From: Bacteroidetes bacterium 41-46
GTDB lineage: Bacteria > Bacteroidota > Bacteroidia > Bacteroidales > UBA932
Assembly: GCA_001897515.1 (NCBI GenBank)
Contig: MKTA01000015.1
Coordinates: 62,001-126,000 of the forward strand
DNA: 64,000 nucleotides
Reading direction: 5' to 3'
The notes under the pieces are model-generated. The model ran no database searches, was not told the origin of the DNA, and was given only the letters and a program-made list of their open reading frames with translations. The first letter of the stretch is position 1. Every line of letters begins with the position of its first letter. Shown piece after piece: positions 48,385 to 58,625 of the stretch. The position numbers and the translations under genes were made by a program.

Positions 48385-50046
48385 ATGACAGACCAGGAAA
48401 TTGCACGCACAATCAAGTTGCGTCCCATTGGCGAGATAGCCTCAAAGCTTGGTATTGATGCCGGAGACCTTGAGTTGTACGGGAAGTATAAAGCGAAACT
48501 ACCTCTTAAATATATTGACAGAAATAAATTTGGGAAGCTGATCCTTGTATCGGCAATATCTCCCACACCTGCCGGAGAGGGAAAAACAACTGTATCAATA
48601 GGACTCTCCCAGGCATTGAACAGAATTGGAAAGAGATCTGCGGTTGTGTTGAGAGAGCCCTCTCTTGGACCGGTTTTCGGAATAAAGGGGGGAGCAACAG
48701 GAGGCGGCTATTCACAGGTTCTTCCAATGGAGGATATTAATCTACATTTTACCGGAGATTTCGCTGCAATAGAAAAGGCTCATAACCTTCTTTCTGCGTT
48801 AATTGACAATAATATTCAAAGTAAAAACAACAATCTGAATCTAGACCCAAGGACCATCTCGTGGAAAAGGGTGATGGACATGAATGACAGGGCACTTAGA
48901 GACATTGTTGTGGGACTTGGTGGCACAGGAAACGGGATACCAAGAGAGACAGGATTTGATATAACTGCAGCATCTGAGGTGATGGCAATCCTTTGTCTAT
49001 CCAAAGACAGAGAGGATCTTAAAGAGAGACTGGGAAATATATTCATAGGCTTTACATTTGAAAAAAAACCAATTTACGCAAGAGATCTTAAAGCTAACGG
49101 AGCTATGGCTGCCCTCCTGAAGGATGCTATAAAACCAAATCTTGTACAGACTATTGAAGGGACTCCTGCGATTATTCATGGAGGTCCATTTGCAAATATT
49201 GCTCAGGGGACAAACTCTGTTATTGCGACTCAAACGGCTATGTCATTGACTGACTATACAGTAACTGAGGCAGGATTTGGATTTGATCTTGGGGCTGAGA
49301 AGTTCCTTGATATTAAGTGCCGCTCAGCTAAATTATCTCCTAATGCGGCTGTTCTTGTGGCAACTGTAAGAGCATTAAAATACCATGGCGGAAAGTCTCT
49401 TAAAGATATTAAAGAGCCGGATGTTAATGCACTATCAAAAGGGATAGAGAATCTGCAGAAGCATGTGGAAAATATCCGACTCTTCAGCCTGGCACCTGTT
49501 GTTGCAATAAACAAATTTGTCACAGACACCCAGGAAGAGCTTGATTTTATTAAAACTTACTGTGAAGGCAAAAACATACCAGTCTCAATAATAGACGTTT
49601 GGGCAAAAGGTGGAGAGGGTGCTGAGGAGCTTGCAAGAATGGTAGTAGATGCTGCTGAAGATTGCTGCCCAAACTTCCTCCCGCTCTATCCTCTTACTGA
49701 CAGTGTTGAGAAAAAAATTGAAACCATTGCAAAGAAAATCTACGGTGCAGAGGCTGTTGACTACACAGCAAAAGCAAAAAATCACCTAGCAAAAATTGAG
49801 CGACTTGGGTTAGGAAATCTGGCAATTTGTATGGCAAAAACTCAGAAGTCTCTATCTGACAACCCGGAATTGCTTGGAAGACCTAAAGATTTCGTTGTTA
49901 CGGTCAGAGAGATTGAGATTGCTGCCGGAGCTGGATTTATTGTGCCAATTACGGGTGAAATTATGAGGATGCCGGGGCTACCTGAAGAGCCTTCTTCAAT
50001 AAGAATTGATATTGATAATGAAGGCAATATAACCGGACTCTTCTAG
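48385..50046 (+). CDS. fhs: Formate--tetrahydrofolate ligase
   Basis: GKLILVSAISPTPAGEGKTTVSIGLSQALNRIGKRSAVVLREPSLGPVFGIKGGATGGGYSQVLPMEDINLHFTGDFAAIEKAHNLLSAL. Confidence 0.98.
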   Translation: MTDQEIARTIKLRPIGEIASKLGIDAGDLELYGKYKAKLPLKYIDRNKFGKLILVSAISPTPAGEGKTTVSIGLSQALNRIGKRSAVVLREPSLGPVFGIKGGATGGGYSQVLPMEDINLHFTGDFAAIEKAHNLLSALIDNNIQSKNNNLNLDPRTISWKRVMDMNDRALRDIVVGLGGTGNGIPRETGFDITAASEVMAILCLSKDREDLKERLGNIFIGFTFEKKPIYARDLKANGAMAALLKDAIKPNLVQTIEGTPAIIHGGPFANIAQGTNSVIATQTAMSLTDYTVTEAGFGFDLGAEKFLDIKCRSAKLSPNAAVLVATVRALKYHGGKSLKDIKEPDVNALSKGIENLQKHVENIRLFSLAPVVAINKFVTDTQEELDFIKTYCEGKNIPVSIIDVWAKGGEGAEELARMVVDAAEDCCPNFLPLYPLTDSVEKKIETIAKKIYGAEAVDYTAKAKNHLAKIERLGLGNLAICMAKTQKSLSDNPELLGRPKDFVVTVREIEIAAGAGFIVPITGEIMRMPGLPEEPSSIRIDIDNEGNITGLF

Positions 50047-50666
50047 TTTGTATTACTTTTATGACGTAATACAAGCTCCTCTTCAATATCCTTAATTGAA
50101 AGATTATAGTACTCAAGCAATACTAACAAATGATATATGAGGTCTCCTGCCTCATATATCATTTGTTCTTTATCTCCCTTTACAGCCTCAATAACAACTT
50201 CAACAGCCTCCTCACCCAACTTTTTGGCTATCTTTCCGGCACCACTGTTAAAAAGCATTGTAGTATATGAATTTTCAGGCATCAATTTACGCCTGTCAGA
50301 CACAATCTGCTGCAATCTTCCAATAAATCCCTCTGCATCATTATTAAAACAGCTTTTAGTACCGTTATGGCACACAGCACCTGCAGGGTCAACTCTAATC
50401 AATAGTGTGTCATTGTCACAATCCGCCTCTATACTCTTTAGGAACAGGTAGTTTGAGCTACTCTCACCTTTTGTCCATAAGCATTTTCTGGATCTGCTGT
50501 AAAAGGTAACCTTACCATTTGAGATGGTTTCATTGAAAGACTCTTTGTTCATATAGCCCAGCATCAGAACCTTCAGTGTTATATCATCCTGAATAATTGC
50601 CGGGATAAGAGCTGAATCATTACTGAATACCTTTTCAATTTCTATTTTATTATAATTTCTATACAT
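50043..50666 (-). CDS. hisIE: Bifunctional phosphoribosyl-AMP cyclohydrolase / phosphoribosyl-ATP pyrophosphatase
   Basis: VLMLGYMNKESFNETISNGKVTFYSRSRKCLWTKGESS...RVDPAGAVCHNGTKSCF; KIAKKLGEEAVEVVIEA...YEAGDLIYHLLVLL. Confidence 0.96.
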   Translation of the reverse strand: MYRNYNKIEIEKVFSNDSALIPAIIQDDITLKVLMLGYMNKESFNETISNGKVTFYSRSRKCLWTKGESSSNYLFLKSIEADCDNDTLLIRVDPAGAVCHNGTKSCFNNDAEGFIGRLQQIVSDRRKLMPENSYTTMLFNSGAGKIAKKLGEEAVEVVIEAVKGDKEQMIYEAGDLIYHLLVLLEYYNLSIKDIEEELVLRHKSNTN

Positions 50667-50691
50667 ACCTGTTTCTTTATTTTAAATTAAT

Positions 50692-51450
50692 TTAATCTAC
50701 TCTTACGTTTATCCCTTTATCCTTTAAATATCTCTTAAGATTACCAATTGTTATACTCCCGTTGTGAAATACAGATGCTGCCAGTGCGGCATCGGCCTCT
50801 CCATCATTAAAAACCTTTGCAAAATGGCTCATCTCGCCTGCTCCTCCGGAGGCGATGATCGGTATGTTTATCATACCGCCAAGCCTGGCTGTTGGATCAC
50901 AGGCATAACCTTTATGAGTACCGTCATTTCCCACAGATGTAAACAGTATCTCACCGGCACCCCTATCTGCAACCTCTTTTGCCCAGCCAAACAACTCACG
51001 ATTTGTTTTATACCTTCCTCCCTTAGTCAGCACCCTCCATACACCTGTACTTTCAAGGGCATCAATAGCAACAACGACAAACTGAGAACCATATTTTAGT
51101 GCTAGATCGTCAATCAAACGAGGATTCTCCAGAGCAGATGAGTTTATTGATACTTTATCTGCACCATTATCCAATAACGCAGATGCATCCTCCACCGAGG
51201 ATATCCCACCCCCTACAGTAAATGGTATTTTAACTCCTGCTGCTATTTTTCTCACCAAAGAGAGAAATGCCCCTCGGCCTTGGTATGATGCGTCTATATC
51301 AAGATATACAAGCTCATCGGCACCGTTCTCAGCATAGAGTCTGCCCATTTCTACGGGGTCACCTATCTCCCGTAAGTTTATAAAATTCAACCCCTTTACT
51401 GTCTTTCCATTGAGTACATCAAGGCAGGGGATTATTCTCTTCGCAACCAT
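50692..51450 (-). CDS. hisF: Imidazole glycerol phosphate synthase cyclase subunit
   Basis: [52 protein letters not shown]...[32 protein letters not shown]. Confidence 0.97.
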   Translation of the reverse strand: MVAKRIIPCLDVLNGKTVKGLNFINLREIGDPVEMGRLYAENGADELVYLDIDASYQGRGAFLSLVRKIAAGVKIPFTVGGGISSVEDASALLDNGADKVSINSSALENPRLIDDLALKYGSQFVVVAIDALESTGVWRVLTKGGRYKTNRELFGWAKEVADRGAGEILFTSVGNDGTHKGYACDPTARLGGMINIPIIASGGAGEMSHFAKVFNDGEADAALAASVFHNGSITIGNLKRYLKDKGINVRVD

Positions 51451-52172
51451 TTCACAATTTCATTTTTCGTTAATTCTCCTTCGTACAGGGCTTTACCAAC
51501 TATAGCCTCCCTTATTCCACAATATCTAAGTTGCTCCAAATCAGAGACAGATCTTATTCCACCCGATGCAACAATATTTATATCCGGAAATTCCATAGAA
51601 AGACCAGCATATAAATTCAAGGAGGGCCCCATCAACATTCCGTCTTTAGATATATCTGTACATATAACATTACTTATCCCCTGAGATATGTAATATTTTA
51701 GTAGTGACTTAACATTATTGTCAACAATATCAAGCCATCCGTTAACTGCAATTCTGCCATTCAGAAGGTCCAAACCCAGAATAACTCTTTCAACTCCACA
51801 TGAATCAATAATATTTGATACAGCAGATGGGTTTGTTACGGCTAAACTGCCTATAATTATTCTTTTTACTCCTGCTGAGAAGACTCTTTCAGCAGACGCC
51901 TCAGATTTTACCCCTCCTCCAAACTGAATTGATAATTTTGTATTATTAGCAATCTTCTCAACTACCTTTAAATTAAAAGGTTCTAAACCTTTTGCTCCAT
52001 CCAGGTCAATAAAATGTATTTTTTTAAATCCAATATCCTCAAATTTTTTTGCCTGGTCAAAAGGGTTGTTGGAATACTCCCTCTTTTTTGAGTAATCCCC
52101 CATTGAAAGTCTGACGCACCTTCCATCTATTATATCCATGGTGGGTATTACCTCTATCTTATTACTCTCCAT
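51432..52172 (-). CDS. hisA: ProFAR isomerase
   Basis: [56 protein letters not shown]...[28 protein letters not shown]. Confidence 0.95.
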   Translation of the reverse strand: MESNKIEVIPTMDIIDGRCVRLSMGDYSKKREYSNNPFDQAKKFEDIGFKKIHFIDLDGAKGLEPFNLKVVEKIANNTKLSIQFGGGVKSEASAERVFSAGVKRIIIGSLAVTNPSAVSNIIDSCGVERVILGLDLLNGRIAVNGWLDIVDNNVKSLLKYYISQGISNVICTDISKDGMLMGPSLNLYAGLSMEFPDINIVASGGIRSVSDLEQLRYCGIREAIVGKALYEGELTKNEIVKWLRRE

Positions 52173-52178
52173 ACCCTG

Positions 52179-52763
52179 TTAATTCATATTAATAAAATTC
52201 CTTAAAAGCATCTCTCCTGCCTCACCGCTCTTCTCAGGATGGAACTGAGTTCCATAAAATCTTCCATGAGATAGAGATGACGAGATCAAAGCACCATAAT
52301 CAGTAACAGATGATGTTTCAGAAGATATTTCAGGTGCGAATGAGTGGACAAAGTAGAACCACTCGCCCTCTCTTATACCGTTAAAAAGAGGACCTTTAAG
52401 GTTAACCGCTTTATTCCATCCCATATGTGGTATTTTAAGCTTTTCAGCTTTAATCCTTTTTACCCTTACTGGAAAAAATCCTAAACAATCAACATCACCC
52501 TCGTCGCTATGGGTGCACATTAGCTGTAGTCCAATACATATTCCAAGAACAGGTACGAATGATCTTTTCAGAATTTTATCAATTCCTCTCTTATTTATAT
52601 TATTAATTAATCCTGATGCCTCGCCGACACCCGGTAATATTATTCTATCGGAAGAGAGTATTAAAGAATCATCATTAGTTATTATGTATCTCTCTCCTAT
52701 CCTCTCCAGAGCTGCTCCCAAAGAGAACAGATTCCCTGAACCATAATCAATAATTGCTGTCAT
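52179..52763 (-). CDS. hisH: Imidazole glycerol phosphate synthase glutaminase subunit
   Basis: TAIIDYGSGNLFSLGAALERIG...RIILPGVGEASGLI...VLGICIGLQLMCTHSDEG...GTQFHPEKSGEAGEMLLRNFI. Confidence 0.96.
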   Translation of the reverse strand: MTAIIDYGSGNLFSLGAALERIGERYIITNDDSLILSSDRIILPGVGEASGLINNINKRGIDKILKRSFVPVLGICIGLQLMCTHSDEGDVDCLGFFPVRVKRIKAEKLKIPHMGWNKAVNLKGPLFNGIREGEWFYFVHSFAPEISSETSSVTDYGALISSSLSHGRFYGTQFHPEKSGEAGEMLLRNFINMN

Positions 52764-54373
52764 AAACTCCCTTTACTACTTATTATTTTTTGACCTCTGC
52801 GACTATCATCCAACATCATTTTTAATGACTTAGCAAAGGCTTTGAAAATTGATTCCACCATATGGTGTGAATTTGTACCAGAAGTTTTAATATTGAATGT
52901 TGCCTTCATACTTTTTGAAAGAGTATCAAAAAAGTGTCTGAACATATCAGACTCTATATTCTCAACAAATGGTACCGGAAACTGAACATCCCAGGTCAAA
53001 CAGGCTCTGTTACAGAAATCCAACATTACAGTAGATGATGACTCATCCATTGGCAGGGAAAATCCATATCTTCTGTTTCCAAAAGATAAGGTCAGCAGCT
53101 CATTTAAAGCATCTCCAAGTACTATAGCGATATCTTCAATAGTATGGTGAGGACCATTTTGAATATCACCCTTTACTAGTATTCTTATTGAAAGTCCGCT
53201 ATGTACCGGCATCTGTTCAAGCATATGGTCAAAAAACGAGATTCCAGTAAAAATCTCACTATCCATAATTCCTGACGGGTCAAGCCTTACTGACACATTA
53301 GTCTCTTTTGTGCTTCTGGTCTTTTCAACAAATTGAACAGACACCTCTTTTAGAGTGCCATTTAGAAGGTTTAACAATAAATTATTCTCACTCACTGAGC
53401 CAACAGTAATTCTTAAATAACCTTTACTACCGTTTATGTTTGTTATATCTCTTACTATAACACCATTATTTAATAACATTTTATGTATTACTTCATGATT
53501 GCTAAATTTTACTAATAAGAAGTTTGATTGAGAAGGATATACCTTTATAACAGATGGTAAAGCGATCAGACCCTCTCTGAGTCTCTCCCTTTCAGAGATT
53601 ATACTCCTGACATATCCTGAATTCCCTTTTTTAATTAACTCTATGGCCTTTTCCTGACTAAGAATACCAATGTTGTAAGGGGGCTTTACTCTGTTCAAAT
53701 ATCTGATAATCTCATTTGAAGCCATTGCAAAACCTACCCTTAATCCAGCCATACCCCAAGCTTTTGACAAGGTTCTCAACACAATTAAATTCCTAAATTT
53801 TCTTACATCCAGTGCAAATCCCATTTCTTCAGAAAAGTCTATGTATGCCTCATCTATAACAACAATCCCATTAAATCTTTTTATTATTTGCACTATCTCT
53901 TTCTTATCCAGCAAATTTCCAGAAGGGTTATTTGGAGAGCATAGAAATACGATTTTTGAGTCAGAGTCAATCTTTTTAAATAGATCATCCGCACAAAGAG
54001 TAAAGTCCTCCTTAAGAGTAACCTCAACGCATTTAATATTGTTAATAGTTGCCCAGGTTTTGTACATCCCAAATGATGGGGACAAGCAGACGATTCCATC
54101 TTTACCGGGTTCGCAAAATACTCTAATAATCAAATCAATAATTTCATCACTCCCATTACCAGCAAAAAGATTATCAACAGGTACTCCTGAGAGATTTGAG
54201 TATGCCACTCTTAGCTTTTTACTTTGAGAGTCAGGATACCTGTTATATCCATTATTGAAAGGGCTCTCATTTGCATCCAGCAAAATATTGACAAACTTAT
54301 CTACCTTGTCTCTTAATGAATTGTAGGGTTCAAGGTTTACAATGTTCTCTCTTACAAGATCTCTTATCCTCAT
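52760..54373 (-). CDS. hisCB: Fusion: histidinol-phosphate aminotransferase (N-term) + imidazoleglycerol-phosphate dehydratase (C-term)
   Basis: N-term: LDANESPFNNGYNRYPDSQSKKLR...FAGNGSDEIIDLIIRVF...RTLSKAWGMAGLRVGFAM; C-term: VEKTRSTKETNVSVRLD...GISFFDHMLEQMPVHSGL...HHTIEDIAIVLGDAL...PMDESSSTVMLDF...SGTNSHHMVESIFKAFAKSL. Confidence 0.94.
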   Translation of the reverse strand: MRIRDLVRENIVNLEPYNSLRDKVDKFVNILLDANESPFNNGYNRYPDSQSKKLRVAYSNLSGVPVDNLFAGNGSDEIIDLIIRVFCEPGKDGIVCLSPSFGMYKTWATINNIKCVEVTLKEDFTLCADDLFKKIDSDSKIVFLCSPNNPSGNLLDKKEIVQIIKRFNGIVVIDEAYIDFSEEMGFALDVRKFRNLIVLRTLSKAWGMAGLRVGFAMASNEIIRYLNRVKPPYNIGILSQEKAIELIKKGNSGYVRSIISERERLREGLIALPSVIKVYPSQSNFLLVKFSNHEVIHKMLLNNGVIVRDITNINGSKGYLRITVGSVSENNLLLNLLNGTLKEVSVQFVEKTRSTKETNVSVRLDPSGIMDSEIFTGISFFDHMLEQMPVHSGLSIRILVKGDIQNGPHHTIEDIAIVLGDALNELLTLSFGNRRYGFSLPMDESSSTVMLDFCNRACLTWDVQFPVPFVENIESDMFRHFFDTLSKSMKATFNIKTSGTNSHHMVESIFKAFAKSLKMMLDDSRRGQKIISSKGSL

Positions 54374-55653
54374 TCAACACCTCCTATTCTGATTTTTACA
54401 GCGTTCATGTGAGCCTCCAACCCCTCGGCAGCTGACATTACCTCTATCGTGTTTGCCAAACTATAGAGACCTCGCTCCGATATCTCCTGTATGGTATATG
54501 TTCTGCAAAAACTATCGGTTGTAATACCTCCCTGTGATCTGGCCCATCCACCTGTTGGAAGTGTATGATTTGTGCCTGAAGCATAATCTCCGGCGCTCTC
54601 TGGAGAAAAATTACCAATAAAGATACTTCCGGCTGAGGTTATTCTGTCTGCACATTCCCAAGGCTCCTTTACTGCTATAATTAAATGCTCTGGAGCGTAT
54701 TTATTAGCAATCTTAATAGCCTCGTCAAGTGAACTAATCACAACCATTTTGCTTTTCCTAAGCGACTCTTCTGTCTCTTTTCTTCTTGATAGTTTTTGTA
54801 TTTGTTTATCAATCTCTGAGCTGCATTTAAGGGCAAAACTCTCAGACAATGAAAGTAAAATTACCTGTGAATCTTTGCCATGTTCTGCCTGAGACAGAAG
54901 GTCTGCTGCAACAAAAGATGAATTTGCCGTATCATCTGCAATAACCATCAACTCTGAGGGTCCTGCAAACATGTCAACAGAGACAGTATTACTAACAAAC
55001 TGCTTTGCTATTGATACATAGCGGTTTCCCGGTCCAAATATCTTATCACATTTTTTTATGCTCTCTGTTCCATATGCCATTGCCGCAATTGCCTGTGCTC
55101 CGCCTGCTTTTACTATATTTTTAATCCCGGCAACTTTTGCCGAATAGAGTATATTCTTATTTACAGAGCCATCTTTTGCAGGAGGAGTGAAAACTGTAAT
55201 CTCTTTACAACCTGCTATTTTTGCCGGAATTGCAAGCATTAGAAGAGTTGAGAAAAGTGGAGCAGTTCCACCTGGTATATATAAGCCGATCCTCTCTATA
55301 GGCACTCTCTTCAATACGCACCTAACACCCGGGAGAGTCTCTATATCAGTCTCAGGAACAGATTGAGCTTTGTGGAACTTTGCTATATTTCGTGATGCAT
55401 TTTCAATTGCAATCTTTACATTCTTATCCATATAGAATTCACTATTTTCAATCTCCTCCTGAGTAACAAATAATGAATCTATAGTGGCTCCGTCAAGTAT
55501 CTTCGCATATCTGACAAGCGAGCTATCTCCCTCTCTGCGAACATCCTGAATAATATCTTTTACAGCTGACTCAGCTATAGTGTCATCAGTAAAGGGGCGA
55601 ATAAAGAGTCTCTCTGTCTGGAAAGAGTCCGGATAGTAAATAATTTCTCTCAT
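54370..55653 (-). CDS. hisD: Histidinol dehydrogenase
   Basis: VKRVPIERIGLYIPGGTAPLFSTLLMLAIPAKIAGCKEITVFTPP...VSVDMFAGPSELMVIADDTANSSFVAADLLSQAEHGKDS...TLPTGGWARSQGGITTDSF. Confidence 0.97.
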   Translation of the reverse strand: MREIIYYPDSFQTERLFIRPFTDDTIAESAVKDIIQDVRREGDSSLVRYAKILDGATIDSLFVTQEEIENSEFYMDKNVKIAIENASRNIAKFHKAQSVPETDIETLPGVRCVLKRVPIERIGLYIPGGTAPLFSTLLMLAIPAKIAGCKEITVFTPPAKDGSVNKNILYSAKVAGIKNIVKAGGAQAIAAMAYGTESIKKCDKIFGPGNRYVSIAKQFVSNTVSVDMFAGPSELMVIADDTANSSFVAADLLSQAEHGKDSQVILLSLSESFALKCSSEIDKQIQKLSRRKETEESLRKSKMVVISSLDEAIKIANKYAPEHLIIAVKEPWECADRITSAGSIFIGNFSPESAGDYASGTNHTLPTGGWARSQGGITTDSFCRTYTIQEISERGLYSLANTIEVMSAAEGLEAHMNAVKIRIGGVE

Positions 55654-56501
55654 AACATCATTTTTTCTAGTGATAATATTAATATTCCCTCAGCTCCCAA
55701 AGATTTAAGGGTCTCCAGTTTAGGCCATATTTCGCTCTCTTTGACAACAATATGCATTGAGCACCACCCCTTCTGTGCAAGAGGCATTATTGTGGGGCTT
55801 CTCATACCTGGTAAAATAGTTGATACTCTCTCCACCATATCTGAAGGTAGATTCATTAACAGGTACTTCATCCCTCTGCTTCTCTCAACAGGCTGGAATC
55901 TAGAGACCAGCTGTTTTATAATCATCTCTTTATCTTTTGAGAGATTCCTGTTTGTAACAAAAACGGCCTCAGAGAAGAAGACCCGTTCAACCTCTTTTAA
56001 TCCATTAGAAATAAGCGTACCTCCTGAACTGACTATATCAAAAATAGCATCTGCCATACCAACAGAGGGTGCTACCTCAACAGATCCGGCAATCTGGTGG
56101 ATATCAACCTTTACCTGCCTCTCTCTGAAGAATTTCTCAAGAATTACAGGATAAGATGTGGCGACCCTCCTGCCTGAGAACCATTCAATACCTGAATACT
56201 CTTCACCTTTTGGCAGAGCCAGAGAAATACGACACTTCCCAAAACCCATTTTATGAATAATATTAAGCTCGTACTCTTTTTCCACAACCTCGTTCATTCC
56301 GACTATTCCCGCATCCGCTACTCCTGTTGAGACGGCACCCGGAATATCATCATCTCTGAGATAAATAATTTCGAGTGGAAAATCTTCACACCTTGCAAGC
56401 AGCTTCCGCTTGCTCTGATCAACAGAGAGCCCGCATTCACTTAATAGCTGTGTACTCTCTTCACTAAGTCTTCCTTTTGCCTGTATTGCCAGTCTTATCA
56501 T
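55650..56501 (-). CDS. hisG: ATP phosphoribosyltransferase
   Basis: MIRLAIQAKGRLSEESTQLLSECGLSVDQSKRKLLARCEDFPLEIIYLRDDDIPGAVSTGVADAGIVGMNEV. ORF track starts at 56585, which runs through the terminator hairpin; 56501 preferred. Confidence 0.95.
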   Translation of the reverse strand: MIRLAIQAKGRLSEESTQLLSECGLSVDQSKRKLLARCEDFPLEIIYLRDDDIPGAVSTGVADAGIVGMNEVVEKEYELNIIHKMGFGKCRISLALPKGEEYSGIEWFSGRRVATSYPVILEKFFRERQVKVDIHQIAGSVEVAPSVGMADAIFDIVSSGGTLISNGLKEVERVFFSEAVFVTNRNLSKDKEMIIKQLVSRFQPVERSRGMKYLLMNLPSDMVERVSTILPGMRSPTIMPLAQKGWCSMHIVVKESEIWPKLETLKSLGAEGILILSLEKMML

Positions 56502-56510
56502 ATTAGAAAC

Positions 56511-56544
56511 AAAAAAAAGGGGGCTTGCCAATCGGCAAGCCCCC
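56511..56544 (-). terminator. Putative his attenuator (Rho-independent terminator) before hisG
   Basis: Minus strand GGGGGCTTGCC-GATT-GGCAAGCCCCC then TTTTTTTT, ending 9 nt before the hisG ATG. Confidence 0.85.
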
Positions 56545-56566
56545 CAGGTAATTAAATATAATTCGT

Positions 56567-56656
56567 TTAACTCATATATCCGCAATAACCACTCGGCCCG
56601 CCGTATAAAAACAGGTGATGATGATGGATTGCATGAATGTTTGAGTTTCTGTTCAT
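56567..56656 (-). CDS. hisL: his operon leader peptide, 29 aa MNRNSNIHAIHHHHLFLYGGPSGYCGYMS
   Basis: Short ORF between a consensus promoter and an intrinsic terminator upstream of hisG; five His codons including CAT CAT CAT CAC. Confidence 0.85.
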   Translation of the reverse strand: MNRNSNIHAIHHHHLFLYGGPSGYCGYMS

Positions 56657-56673
56657 CTCTTTTTGTAAGTCCG

Positions 56674-56706
56674 CAAATGTAAGTTTAAATTTTTGTAATC
56701 TCCAAA
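56674..56706 (-). promoter_or_regulatory. Putative his operon promoter: TTTG (56706-56703) N21 TACATTTG (56681-56674)
   Basis: Consensus -33/-7 pair positioned just upstream of the leader ORF. Confidence 0.6.
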
Positions 56707-56724
56707 TAAATTCTCACAAGGATT

Positions 56725-57498
56725 TTAATATGTATGAATACTTCCCTGAGCAGCAGGCAAATAATTCACTCCTAGCCAGGTTATCATCAGCAATATAAAG
56801 GCAACCGGAAGTATCCACAGGGCCTCCCTTCTTGATATTTTTGTATAATGGGCATGCATATATATCAAATAGGCCGATGCTGTTATAAAGGCCCAGACCT
56901 CTTTTGGATCCCAAGTCCAGTAATCTCCCCATGCCTCTTTTGCCCATACTGCTCCCATGAGCATACCAAGCACCAGAAAACCGAACCCAATATGAACAAG
57001 GTTATCGATCAGAGGCAGAAGCTCCCTCTCCCTCTTTTCTCCTGATGAGAGGGTTATTGCTGATGCTATTGTTGCAGCTCCCATCATGGCATAGGATAGT
57101 ATATAGACGGTAACGTGAGGTACGAACCAGACGCTCTGAAGTGCAGGCATAAGATTCGTGCCATGAATTTCTGGCTTGAGCAGGTTTACAAAAATAAAGA
57201 CAGATGATACTAGCACGCTGTATGCCATTAGCCATTTATACCTCCATCTCTTATAAGTAACATAGCCGACTAGTACTAGAAATAGAGAGTACCAAAGCCT
57301 TGTTTCTCCCATTGTCCTAAGGGGAGGGTGACCGATATAATCCCATAAAAGAGCTATAAATGAAGAGAATAGTAAAAGGCCGGCTATTATCAGTAACTCC
57401 CCGGTCAGACTCCTCCTGAGTCTGTAAAGTGCTACAGTACCCGATATCCAAAACAACAGAGAGCCTGCTGCAAAATATATAAATTCATTCCAGCTCAT
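56725..57498 (-). CDS. ccsA: Cytochrome c biogenesis protein CcsA/ResC-like
   Basis: WGDYWTWDPKEVWAFITASAYLIYMHAH (WWD-type motif); VWFVPHVTVYILSYAMMGAATIASAI. Confidence 0.92.
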   Translation of the reverse strand: MSWNEFIYFAAGSLLFWISGTVALYRLRRSLTGELLIIAGLLLFSSFIALLWDYIGHPPLRTMGETRLWYSLFLVLVGYVTYKRWRYKWLMAYSVLVSSVFIFVNLLKPEIHGTNLMPALQSVWFVPHVTVYILSYAMMGAATIASAITLSSGEKRERELLPLIDNLVHIGFGFLVLGMLMGAVWAKEAWGDYWTWDPKEVWAFITASAYLIYMHAHYTKISRREALWILPVAFILLMITWLGVNYLPAAQGSIHTY

Positions 57499-58625
57499 TC
57501 TCTTTTTCCTCCCTTAATCAAAAGGGTCAAAGACCCAATCATAACCATTCCAATTCCTATGTATGCCAAAATAATCCAGGGATCATATACCAGTTCAAAA
57601 ACGGAAATTTCGGAATCCCTCCCTCTTCTTGTGTCGTATGAGTATTGATATATTTTCCAACCAGCAATTGTAAGAGGTCTGTTAACCTCTATTATTCCTG
57701 TCCGCTCTTCTCCCTCTTTTGTATAAACTTTCACTTGAGAGGAGAACTTCTGAGGCTCCGGATGGGTCATTGCAAAGCAGAATCTATCGTCTATGTCCAG
57801 TATGGCAAACTGCTGAAAGATGTTTCCACAGCTCACTCTTCCGGATATCATCTCTCCATCGCTTACCCTTTTGGCAGAGATAAATGCGGAAGGAGCCATC
57901 ATCGGTCTGTAAATAAATGAATCTATTTGGATACTCCACCCGGCAATTATACCGGAATTTCCATCAGTACTCTCTATAAAAACCGGCTTTCCTGATGGCT
58001 GTGACTCCCCTGTGCTCTTATTTACAATAGCTATTTTTGGGGGATACTCCTCCATGCTGAAATCAATCAGGGAGATTGCAACAGGTAATTCAACCGGCTC
58101 ATTTACACCGGCCCTCTCTCCCCTCCACTCTGTTGCTCCCTCAGCTACAGTCATAAACCATCTCTGCATATCGCCACTCCCCGGACCAGCCGAAAAGAGG
58201 AGCAGAAGAAGTCCTAAATGGTTTAGCATAAATCCATGATCCCGCTTCAGGTTGAATTTTCTGACTCTCTTTCCAACAGCTAAAGCCAAATTGACCATAG
58301 TCATGAGATATATTAAGGCAAAAGGCCATGAGTGTTTTACATCATTACCAGGCACAACACCCATGTAGATTGCCATTAATGTAACAATCGCAAGAAGGGT
58401 TACCGACACTCTTCCGGAGCCAAACCTCCTTATGGACTTAGGGAATTTAAAAGGTATCAATAAGAGAAGCAGTAATCCTAGTACAAGATTAACCGGGAAT
58501 GCAAGAATCCCAAAATCCAGGGGCCCAATAACAAATTGCAGGGCAAGCCCTGCAATTGTCACGGCAGATATGATTATGATCTCAACTAGAGCAGTCTCTT
58601 GTTTTCCTTTGCCTTGGCCACCCAT
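57495..58625 (-). CDS. ccsB: Cytochrome c biogenesis protein ResB/CcsB-like
   Basis: FMLNHLGLLLLLFSAGPGSGDMQRWFM; EVNRPLTIAGWKIYQYSYDTRRGRDSEISVFELVYDPWIILAYIGIGMVMIGSL. Confidence 0.85.
   Translation of the reverse strand: MGGQGKGKQETALVEIIIISAVTIAGLALQFVIGPLDFGILAFPVNLVLGLLLLLLIPFKFPKSIRRFGSGRVSVTLLAIVTLMAIYMGVVPGNDVKHSWPFALIYLMTMVNLALAVGKRVRKFNLKRDHGFMLNHLGLLLLLFSAGPGSGDMQRWFMTVAEGATEWRGERAGVNEPVELPVAISLIDFSMEEYPPKIAIVNKSTGESQPSGKPVFIESTDGNSGIIAGWSIQIDSFIYRPMMAPSAFISAKRVSDGEMISGRVSCGNIFQQFAILDIDDRFCFAMTHPEPQKFSSQVKVYTKEGEERTGIIEVNRPLTIAGWKIYQYSYDTRRGRDSEISVFELVYDPWIILAYIGIGMVMIGSLTLLIKGGKRE

Noticed and set aside
56501-56585. N-terminal extension of hisG (MRIYELNELYLITWGACRLASPLFFVSN)
   Set aside because: It translates the terminator hairpin and T-tract; the normal HisG start MIRLAIQAKGRLSEES is at 56501.
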